Of a DNA stretch of 64,000 nt, positions 56,138 through 64,000 are shown piece after piece (position 1 is the first letter of the stretch; the number at the start of each line of letters is the position of its first letter). The stretch is from Buddleja alternifolia (taxonomy: Eukaryota > Streptophyta > Magnoliopsida > Lamiales > Scrophulariaceae), in NCBI GenBank assembly GCA_019426215.1, contig CM033400.1, positions 25,714,568 to 25,778,567 on the forward strand, read 5' to 3'. The notes under the pieces were generated by a model, which did not search any database, was not told where the DNA came from, and saw nothing but the letters and a program-made list of their open reading frames with translations. Both the position numbers and the translations under genes were made by a program.

Positions 56138-57688
56138 ATTTATAGGGCATTAACTTGTAACTAAACAATATATTTTTATAATATATAAGGCATTATCTTG
56201 TTGTTTTCTTATAGGTATTTGTAAGGTGTTAATAAACAATGTAAAGTCCTTGATAATAAGGCAAACCTTCTACTTCCCATGGGATAGGAAGAATGGCACT
56301 AGAAGGGTTTGATCCTTATTCTCTTAATAGGGTTCGCAAGTCTAAGAAAGTATTTGACTGGACATCAATACAGAACAAGGACTTGCATGATATAAGTTTT
56401 GACAGAGAAAGTGCCAGTCGAACACTATGGGAATGATAGTGGGAACTTATGTCATGGACATATAAGTTGGACTAATATGTTCGAACGCGGCTCGCATCAA
56501 TTTCATCACATGGGTTTTCACTCACTGACAGTCAATGATGAAACTGATAAGTTGTGATAGGTACGCGTGAACCTTAGACCTGAGGAATCGAGTTGAAGAT
56601 GTACTTGTGACATCAAGTCTGTCATTAGAGCAGTTAGATCCAAATTACCCTTTGGTGGGATCGACCTCGAAGTGCGACTTGATGGGCAAGTAGCATTGTT
56701 AACTGATTAGCAAAATGAGATTTATTCTCTAATAAGTGAATGAGCTAAATATAAAAGTCGTTGACCAAAGCATAAAATGACCTCGACTCATTATGAGCTA
56801 AGCATATGGTCAAGTTATGTGAGTTTGACGAAAACCATGACTCTTACTTGACTGAGATATAAGAATAAAAGGTTTATACTCGTACGGTATTCACAGCGTA
56901 TATGGTTTGGAATGATCCTATTCATTCGTTCTCAATTGGGATACGATGTGAGCCACGTGACTGGCTAGGTGTTACTCACATCCTTTTGATTTCCTCCCAA
57001 TTGCCTTTTGAGACGAACTTAAAGAGTTGCGCTTAATGGAAGTGCAAAAAGAAAATCATGGAAAAAGACTTGTGAGAATTTTCGGTATTGGATATCAAGA
57101 TTACTTAATTAATCATTAGATGATTTTATTAATTAATTAAGTTAATGAATTAATTAATTCCTTAGAGGAATTTAATTATAATATTAACATGGATTTAATT
57201 GATTATTTAATTAATTTATTTATTGGATAAATAATATTAATTATTTAATTAATTAAATAAGTTTAATAGGGCTAAAGCCTGATGGCTAAAGGCCACATAC
57301 ATGAGGGGGTGAAATTAGCCTAGGTTATTGTTTCATTGTAGTATTAATATACTACTTACAGAAAAATTAACCTAGGTCATCAACTTACAAACTTTCTGTC
57401 CAAGTGAAACTCTCCTCCCTTTCTCTCTCACACTAGCCGTCCATGAAAGGTGAAGAAGAAGGAGATTTTTGTTTTTGACTCCGGCGTGGCAATTTAGAGA
57501 CAGCGACGGATTTTCTGTTCAAGAAAGGATTTCAAAGTTAGTTCAGATTTCAACATACGCGAGAACGGTAATTAATTTCGTTAAACCCAATTTAAATACG
57601 AGAAATAGAGATGAGCCATTGGGATTTTTAACTTTTATATTCTTCCGATGCATTTTTTTTTTGTTTTTACGCAATTAATTTCCCAACA
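56138..57688 (+). repeat. Copia 5' LTR (5' truncated)
   Basis: Matches the 3' LTR from 63001 on. The first 39 bp (TGTTAGAGTATATTCCCTC...) are absent and env-like sequence takes their place. It ends TTAATTTCCCAACA. Relative to the 3' LTR it has an extra stretch near 56213 (TATTTGTAAGGTGTTAAT) and lacks about 29 bp near 56748. An A/T-only stretch near 57110-57260 is built from ATTAATT words. Confidence 0.9.
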
Positions 57689-57689
57689 G

Positions 57690-57701
57690 TGGTATCAGAG
57701 C
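57690..57701 (+). other. Primer binding site (initiator tRNA-Met), copia element
   Basis: TGGTATCAGAGC one base after the LTR end CCCAACA. Confidence 0.95.
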
Positions 57702-57924
57702 CAATCTCTGATTTCTGTATTTAATTGATTACGTGATTATGTGTTTTTTACGTTTTTTGAAGCATGTTTTGAATATGTTTTTCGTGATGATAATCCATGA
57801 TTTTTCTGCGTTTAATTCATGTATGTTGTAGTATGATGATTAGTGAATTGAAAAGTCTATTTTTTGTGATAATCGGGTAGGAAAAACCCCGCGACGAGGA
57901 AAACGTGTGCAGTCTGCGCGCCTA

Positions 57925-58054
57925 CGCTGTGCTGGGCACACAGCGCCTGGCCGCGTGGCTAGGCTCAAGCCATGTCTTGGGCGCATGACACACGTCATGT
58001 CGTGCGCCCAGCGCACGCGGGCCCAGTTTTGTGGGCCCGGGTTCATGACCCGGG
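57925..58054. other. Cluster of perfect hairpins in the copia leader
   Basis: Four inverted repeats: CGCTGTG/CACAGCG (57925-57945, 7-nt loop); TGGGCGCA/TGCGCCCA (57978-58010, with inner TGAC/GTCA); GGGCCCA/TGGGCCC (58019-58038, 6-nt loop); CCCGGGT/ACCCGGG (58036-58054, 5-nt loop). The last two overlap by three bases. The block is GC-rich in a very AT-rich leader, 220-350 nt downstream of the PBS, where packaging or dimerisation structures could lie. Confidence 0.7.
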
Positions 58055-59104
58055 TCCTAACGGGTCGGGTTATTTTTCCTGGGGTCCAATTTTTTAAATT
58101 AATTGGTTTTCAGATATTTTAATTATCCGGGTGGGTCAAAAGGATGATGTCCTGGATTTAATTAAATAAGCCCAAATTATTTTATTTAAAAATATGGACA
58201 CTTCAATAAATTAGTTTTGGGCTTAATTAATTAAAATTAAATATGCCAATGGTTGGTAATTTAATTTTATGTAATTAAAACCAAATTATTTTTATTGAAT
58301 AATATTAATTTATGTGAAATAATTAATTAATGGTTCTTGGAGAATTTTTTAATTAAGTTATTTATTTAAATTAGAGATTCTCACTAAATGGTTTGTTGTC
58401 ATGATTATCAATAAAATTTGGAATTTTATTGAGTAAATTAACTAGTTGGACTAATTATTCATTAAAATAATCACCAACATAATTGCTTTAATTTACACGA
58501 GCATGTATTATAATATGGTGACATTGTCCATGGGCTTAGGTTATTTCTTTTGATTGTATTTCCTTTTTATGGGTTGTAAGGGCCGGAAATTGAGCCCGTT
58601 TATTTTATTTCTAGAATTATGTATAGCTTGTTTAATAATCTCATGTAATAGATAGAAATAGAACAGGCTTTTCAAAAGGAGATCAATCCAAAAGAAGAAG
58701 AGCTTGGAGCCCATGAAGAATAGCTAAGCTTATTTTTCTTTTTAATGATGGCCCATTGGCTTGGGCCCTCTAGAAAAAGCCCATGGACATATGTGTTGGT
58801 CTATTACTTTCGATGCATGTTCATTAGTTATATGAAGCATGTATGTTATCAATATGCGCTATATGAATTGGATAATGTGCAAAGTGAGACTTAGATAAAT
58901 GTTTAGAACATGAATTCTCCCAATTAAAAATTTTACTAAGTTAGTAAGGGGTGCTAGGCATCCTTTCCCTCCACTAAACTTAATGAAAATAAGTATTAGA
59001 CCTTGTATATGGCATCTTCCCAGTAAGTGGGGTCATATATTAAGATTTAAATCTAAAATTTTATTAAGTGCATTAGATGGCTTAATTGAGACATATTTCA
59101 CCCC

Positions 59105-59318
59105 AAATATCGTTAAAGGGTTGCAAGGTGGAATTCAAATGTTAGATTATGAGGAATTAGTGGGAGTAAACTTAGATAATCCACAAGGCATATAAATCGT
59201 TAAAGGGTTGCGGTTTTGGTGGATTAAGGGAAAAAGAAGATTGAACCATCTATTGGAGAGATTGATGTTGGACATCACTTTAATTAAAATAATGGACCAA
59301 ATATCGTTAAAGAGTTGC
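59105..59318 (+). repeat. Three spaced copies of ATCGTTAAAGGGTTGC
   Basis: Copies at 59109-59124, 59196-59211 and 59303-59318, the last with GAG for GGG. Two are preceded by AAAT and one by AA. The sequence between them is not repeated, so this is a dispersed short motif in the leader, 230-440 bp before the gag ATG. Confidence 0.8.
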
Positions 59319-59544
59319 CATCCATTACATTAATTAAAGAACTCAATCCCCACCATGAAGTACATTGCAACAATCACTTTCATTTTTCACAGTGGGAGTG
59401 TGAATCTCGAAAAATGTAGTGGGAGCCAAGTTATAAGTCGAAGTCCTTGATTTTAAACTTGGTTTCTGTTTAGTTACACAAGTCTATTAAAGTCTGGTTT
59501 ATTTTCTGCAACTATTTTTTGATTTATCTCTCTCGAATTTAATT

Positions 59545-60304
59545 ATGTCTCCCAAACCACTGTCGAAATTGATGGAAAGCACAATTCTCACTGGTCCGAA
59601 CTACATAGAATGGCTCACAAAGCCGAGGATGGTCCTTAGCAGTGAATCCATACACTATGTACTAGAAATTGGTCATCTTCCCATTCCTGGAAACGACGAG
59701 GGTGATTAAGTTCGCCTGGCTCGTTGGGATTGGTGCTATGATAACCATAGAGCAATGGTGTACATCTTAAGCTCGATGTGCATAGAGTTGCAAAGGTCCC
59801 ATGATAAGATGGATAATGCAAGAGACATTATCCTGCATCTGGATGAGCTGTTCCAAGAACGTGGTAGGACCGCTAGATATTTCATTTCAAGGGATCTCTT
59901 CCGAACTAAAATGACCGAAGGAGAGGATGTTGGAGAATACGTTTTCAAAATGATGACCATGATAGAAAAACTAAAATCTTTAAACTTCTACATGGACCTA
60001 CATCTCCAAGTTGATCTCATCCTACAGTCACTCGCTGATTCGTTCTATTACTTCGTCATAAGTTGCTCAGAAACAAATAAAGGCGGACAAATGGAACAAC
60101 CCAATGGCAATTACTTTTCCTAATCCATTGGATCGAAGAAGGAATAAAAATGACCATTTCGAGGAAGGGGCATCCAGGACGACTTGCAACAAAGCACACC
60201 GAAGGAGAAATAAGAGGGCTAGAAATCAGGATAGGTGCTTATGCTGCGGTGAGCTAGGCCACTGGAGAAGAGACTGTCCTAGCATACGAGCGAAAGGTAA
60301 ATAA
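59545..60304 (+). pseudogene. Copia gag, with stop and frameshift
   Basis: ATG 59545 (MSPKPLSKLMES, LTGPNYIEWLTK) has the start typical of plant copia gag. An in-frame TAA lies at about 59707, after NDEGD. The frame resumes to 60123 (DEVFQERGRTARYFISRDLF-like region), then shifts by one base, and the CCHC knuckle CLCCGELGHWRRDC follows at 60235-60280. The capsid domain precedes the RNA-binding knuckle as expected. Not translatable in full. Confidence 0.85.
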
Positions 60305-61482
60305 CTTTATGTTTTTGAAGCTAATTACTCTATCACCAATTTCTCCTCTTCACGGCTTCTTGATTCAGGAGCTATGTATGTTGTGTGAATCAGAATCTGG
60401 AAAGAAGTAGGAAGCTGAGCCCTGATGAGGTGAAGATAAGAGTAGGCAGCGGGCAAAGCGTCGCAGCTACTGTAATTGGATCTACCTCATTGCTTTTAAA
60501 TTCTGGACATATACTATTTCTGGATAATGTTTTAGTTTTGCCCAATGGGCTTAAAAACATTGTTTCTATTCCCATTTTAGTTAAAATTGGTTATATTTTC
60601 TGTTTTATTGATGAACGATGCAACATTTATTATGGTAATAAATTAGTAGGCTTTGCTTCTTTAATAAATGGATTGTATTACCTTAATGTCCAGAATGAGT
60701 ATTCTGTAAATACTATACAAAGGAAGCGTAGTACGCTTGGAGCAAACCAAATATTTATTTGGCATCTTAGAGTAGGGCATGCCGGCGAACATAAAATTCG
60801 CAAAATGGAGAAAGATGGACTAATTGGTCCATTGGGATTGGATCCCTATCCTACTTATGAATCTTGTCTCAAAGGCAAGATGGCTAGATCCCCTTTCACA
60901 GGGACTTTTGAAAGAGCTTCACAAATCTTAGGCTTAGTGCACACTAATGTTTGTGGTCCATTTGGAGAAATGGCACGAGGAGGTTTCCTTTACTTTATGA
61001 CCTTCACTGATGACTATTCAAGATATGGTCTAGTGTACATGATGAGGCATAAGTATGAATCCATTGAAAAGTTCAAGGAATTCAAGGCTTTAGTGGAAAA
61101 TCAAACTGGTCAACATATAAAAACCCTTCGATCGGATCGAGGAGGAGAATATATGAGCGATGAGTTTGATGTATACATTAGAGAGAATGGTATAGTATTA
61201 CAACTCACACCTCCAGGGACACCACTGTTAAATGGTGTAGCAGAGGGAAGGAATCGAACCTTGTTGGACATGGTTTGCTCCATGCTCAGCTACACTGACT
61301 TACCCCTTTCACTGTTGGGTTATGCGTTGCTTACAACTGTATACATTTTAAATAGATGTCCATCCCAGTCCGTTCCTATGACTCCCTATAAGATATGGAG
61401 GAATAGGAAACCAAGTCTTAATCACATCAAGATTTGGGGATGTCTGGCTTATGTCAAAAAGACCAAAGTGGATAAGTTGTAG
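60305..61482 (+). pseudogene. Copia protease and integrase, with catalytic change
   Basis: The protease active site LLDSGA is at about 60356. Seven bases are missing just after it relative to the minus-strand relative, which shifts the frame; pol is then open from 60385 for 365 codons. GAG-pre-integrase WHLRVGHAGEHKI and a CESC-like region (YESC here) follow, then the integrase core. The first catalytic Asp is Asn (HTNVCGPF against HTDVCGPF in the relative), the second is present (RSDRGGEY), and the Glu is present (NGVAEGRNRTL). It ends at TAG after KVDKL, where the downstream linker and the start of RT are deleted. Confidence 0.87.
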
Positions 61483-61491
61483 GTTAGATCC

Positions 61492-62946
61492 TTGAAGGGA
61501 TGTTTCGGGTGTAAATGGATCTACATGAGAAAGATTGGTGTTGATGGCAAGGTTGACACCTACAAAGCCAGGTTAGTGGCGAAAGGGTATAGTCAAAAAG
61601 AAGGAATTGACTACCAAGAAACCTTTTCGCTAGTGGCTATGATCAAATCAATAAGGATTCTACTTGCAATAGCTGCACACCTAGACTTTGAAATATGGAA
61701 AATGGATGTCAAAACTTCTTTTCTGAATGGATTTTTAGAAGAGGATATCTATATGGAACAGCCAAAAGGTTTTGTATCCGAGGAGCATACTCATAAGGTG
61801 TGTAAACTTAAGAGATCCATTTATCGACTCAAGCAAGCATCTCATAGCAGGAATCTACGCTTTGATGAGGCTGTCAAAGGATTTGACTTCATCAAAAATG
61901 AAGACGAGCCACGTGTTTACAAGAAGGTTAGTGGGATCAAGATAACATTCCTTATGTTATATGTAGATGTCATATTACTCATAGGGAATGATATAGGAAT
62001 GCTCAGCACTGTAAAGAAGTGGCTTTTGAGTACTTTCTCCATGAAAGACTTGGGAGAGGCAACTTACATTCTAGGGATTCGAATCTATAGAGATCGAACA
62101 AATAGAATAATAAGGCACTCTCAAGCCCTTTACTTAGAAAAGGTCTTAAAGAGATATAGGATGGAGGATTCTAAGAAAGGGTTCCTACCGATGAGACATG
62201 CGATACATCTCTCAAAATCTATGTGTCCTCAAAGTGAGGAAGATAGAAAGGAAATGAGCATTGTACCCTATGCATCAGCAGTGGGTAGCCTGATGTACGC
62301 AATGTTGTGTACTAGACCTGATATTGCTTACTCGGTAAGCGTTGTTAGTCGATTTCATGCAAACCCAGGCAAGGAACATTGGATAGCTGTGAAGAATATC
62401 CTAAAGTACCTGAAGAGAACCAAGGATATGATTCTCATCTATGGGAGTGGTAGCCTGAGAGTGGACGGGTACACTGATTCGTATTTTCAATCTGATGTCG
62501 ATGATTGGAAATCCATCTCCGGATTAGTATTCACCCTCAATGGTGGGCCGGTAACTTGGAAACGTTCCAAGCAAAGCTCAATCGCGGACTCCACTATAGA
62601 GGCTGAATACATAGCTGCCTCTGAGGCAGCTAAAGAGGCTGTTTGGATAAGGAGGTTCATAGAAGAACTTCAAATGGTTCCTATCATAAAGCTCTCATTG
62701 CCACTTTATTGTGACAACACCGGAGCAATAGCACAAGCAAAGGAACCTAGGTCTCACAACAAGTCCAAACACATTCAGAGGAGATATCACATCATACGAG
62801 AGATCGTTGCACCAGGAGAAATATTTGTTCAGAAAATAGCCTCAGCTGACAATGTCGCTGATCCATTGACCAAGTCATTGGCACAAGCGGTGCTAGAAAA
62901 ACATCTCGAAGGGATGGGTATTAAATACCATAGCAAATGGCATTAA
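61492..62946 (+). pseudogene. Copia reverse transcriptase and RNase H, active-site mutant
   Basis: A 484-codon open frame without its own start. RT motifs: CKWIYMRKIGVDG, ARLVAKGYSQKEGIDY, MDVKTSFLNGFLEEDIYM, then YVDVILLIGND, where the second Asp of YVDD is Val, which should abolish polymerase activity. RNase H has the expected acidic residues (YTDSYF, TIEAEY, YCDNTGA). It ends at TAA 62946, 15 bp before the 3' LTR. A short deletion in the KQASHSRNLRF region is also likely. Long open frame but predicted dead. Confidence 0.88.
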
Positions 62947-62961
62947 GTGCAAGTGAGAGAT
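62947..62961 (+). other. Polypurine tract region of the copia element
   Basis: GTGCAAGTGAGAGAT precedes the LTR start TGTTAGAGTATATTC. The purine tract is short and imperfect (AAGTGAGAGA). Confidence 0.65.
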
Positions 62962-64000
62962 TGTTAGAGTATATTCCCTCAAATGCCATAAAGAGGATAG
63001 ATTTATAGGGCATTAACTTGTAACGAAACAATAATTTTATAATATATGAGGCATTATCTTGTTGTTTTCTTATAGGCAAACAACGTAAAGTCCTTGCGAA
63101 TAAGGCAAACCTTCTACTTCCTATGGGATAGGAAGAATTGCACTAGAAGGGTTTGATCCTTATTCTCTAAATTGGGTTTGCAAGTCTAAGAAAGTATTTG
63201 GTTGGACATCAATACAGAACAAGGACTTGCATGATATAAGTTTTGACAGAGAAAGTGTCAGTTGAACACTATGGGAATGATAGTGGGAACTTATGTCATG
63301 GACATATAAGTTGGACTAATATGTTCGAACATGGCTCGCATCCGTTTCATCACATGGGTATTCACTCACTGACAGTCAATGATGAAACTGATAAGTTTTG
63401 ATAGGTACGCGTGAACCTTTGACCTGAGGAATCGAGTTGAAGATGTACTTGTGACATCAAGTCTGTCATTAGAGTAGTTAGATCCAAATCACCCTTTGGT
63501 GGGATCGACCTCGGAGTGCGACTTGATGGGCAGGTAGCATTGTTAACTGATTAGCAAAATGGGATTTATTCTCTCATAAGTGAATGAGCTAAATATCCTA
63601 TGCAGTCATGAATGAGTGAGGTTAAAAGTCTTTGGTCAAAGCATAAAATGACCTCGACTCATTATGAGCTAAGCATATGGTCAAGTCATGTGAGTTTGAC
63701 TAAAACCATGACTCTTACTTGACTGGGATATAAGAATAAAAGGTTTATACTCGTACATTATTCACAACGTATATGGTTTGGAGTGATCCTATTTATTCGT
63801 TCTCAATTGGGATACGATGTGAGCACGTGACTGGCTAGGTGTTACTCACATCCTTTCGGTTCCTCCCAATTGCCTTTTGAGACGAACCTAAAGAGTTGCG
63901 CTTAAAGGAAGTGCAAAAAGAAAATCATGGAAAAAGACTTGAGAGAATTTTCGGTATTGGATATCGAGATTAATTAATTAATCATTAGATGATTTATTAA
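62962..64000 (+). repeat. Copia 3' LTR, cut by the window end
   Basis: Starts TGTTAGAGTATATTCCC and follows the 5' LTR (56138 on) to ...TCATTAGATGATTTATTAA at the window edge. About 500 bp of the LTR should lie beyond. Confidence 0.92.

Larger units (their letters stand above)
57702..59544 (+). other. Long leader between PBS and gag of the copia element
   Basis: About 1.84 kb without a credible ORF. It contains a GC-rich hairpin cluster at 57925-58054 and, near the gag start, three copies of ATCGTTAAAG(G/A)GTTGC. The rest is AT-rich. Frames at 57840-58046 and 57907-58122 lie in the hairpin block and look non-coding. Confidence 0.65.
56138..64000 (+). mobile_element. Ty1/copia retrotransposon, plus strand, 5' LTR truncated, 3' end outside window
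   Basis: 5' LTR 56138-57688 (first 39 bp missing), PBS 57690, leader of about 1.85 kb, gag 59545-60304, protease-integrase to 61482, RT-RNase H 61492-62946, and 3' LTR from 62962. Copia order (integrase before RT). Damage: an in-frame stop and frameshift in gag, frame loss at the protease, the first integrase Asp changed, an integrase-RT deletion, and YVDD changed to YVDV. It is the same family as the minus-strand fragments at 22893-24725 and 33875-35393. Confidence 0.9.

Noticed and set aside
56138..56200. A target-site duplication for the plus-strand copia element
   Set aside because: The first 39 bp of its 5' LTR are missing and the 3' LTR runs out of the window, so it cannot be assessed.
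57840..58122. Opposed ORFs of about 70 codons in the GC-rich leader block
   Set aside because: Open on both strands because of GC-rich inverted repeats; no recognisable protein and no context for a gene.
1..64000. A host protein-coding gene, tRNA or rRNA
   Set aside because: Every convincing coding segment belongs to a transposable element. The TGGTATCAGAGC sites are PBS complements, not tRNA genes.

Overview
This is nuclear DNA of a flowering plant, probably a eudicot, from a repeat-rich and probably heterochromatic region. I see no host gene, rRNA or tRNA. Nearly every base can be assigned to transposable elements nested in one another: one CACTA DNA transposon, a Ty3/gypsy Athila-like element, several copies of a Ty1/copia SIRE/Agrovirus-like element with an env-like ORF, a second Ty1/copia family, and Athila-like solo LTRs. 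Lineage names rest on protein motifs, gene order and LTR ends read by eye.

Layout. 1-4730: right part of a CACTA element, with the 3' end of the TNP2 transposase gene and a 12-exon gene (834-4032) that reads without a stop for 699 codons, joining a plant transposase domain to a Ulp1-type cysteine protease. It ends in palindromic subterminal repeats and the terminal CACTACTACAAAAA. 4731-5357: minus-strand SIRE LTR fragment. 5358-14968: minus-strand Athila-like element (3' LTR, two polypurine cassettes, post-pol ORF, integrase, RNase H, RT, protease, gag end) cut by an assembly gap at 14969-15077. 15078-22896: SIRE copy A (+). 22893-24725: minus-strand copia LTR and pol fragments. 24726-33874: SIRE copy B (-). 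33875-35393: copia LTR (-). 35707-37222: solo LTR with target duplication ATTGG. 37310-38055: decayed copia RT (-). 38056-38269 and 54494-56137: the two halves of a minus-strand SIRE env-like region (copy D), split by SIRE copy C (38270-54493, +, target duplication CTAAG). 56138-64000: plus-strand copia element with truncated 5' LTR, PBS, structured leader, gag, pol and a 3' LTR running off the window.

The LTR elements follow the usual logic. The LTR supplies promoter and polyadenylation signals, the PBS pairs with initiator tRNA-Met, Gag forms the particle, Pol matures, reverse-transcribes and integrates, and the polypurine tract primes plus-strand synthesis. Every LTR element here carries inactivating lesions. 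The only apparently undamaged multi-exon gene is that of the CACTA element.

Most notable: the intact CACTA protease gene; copies A and C sharing the same nested solo LTR and the same stops, with A's indels concentrated next to the gap (possible assembly artefact); a GT...AG segment of 38-40 nt at the SIRE gag/pol boundary whose removal fuses the two frames in both copies examined; short sequence modules confined to particular families (AAGCGTC in SIRE, GCGCCTAGGCGC in Athila); and a row of perfect hairpins in the copia leader.
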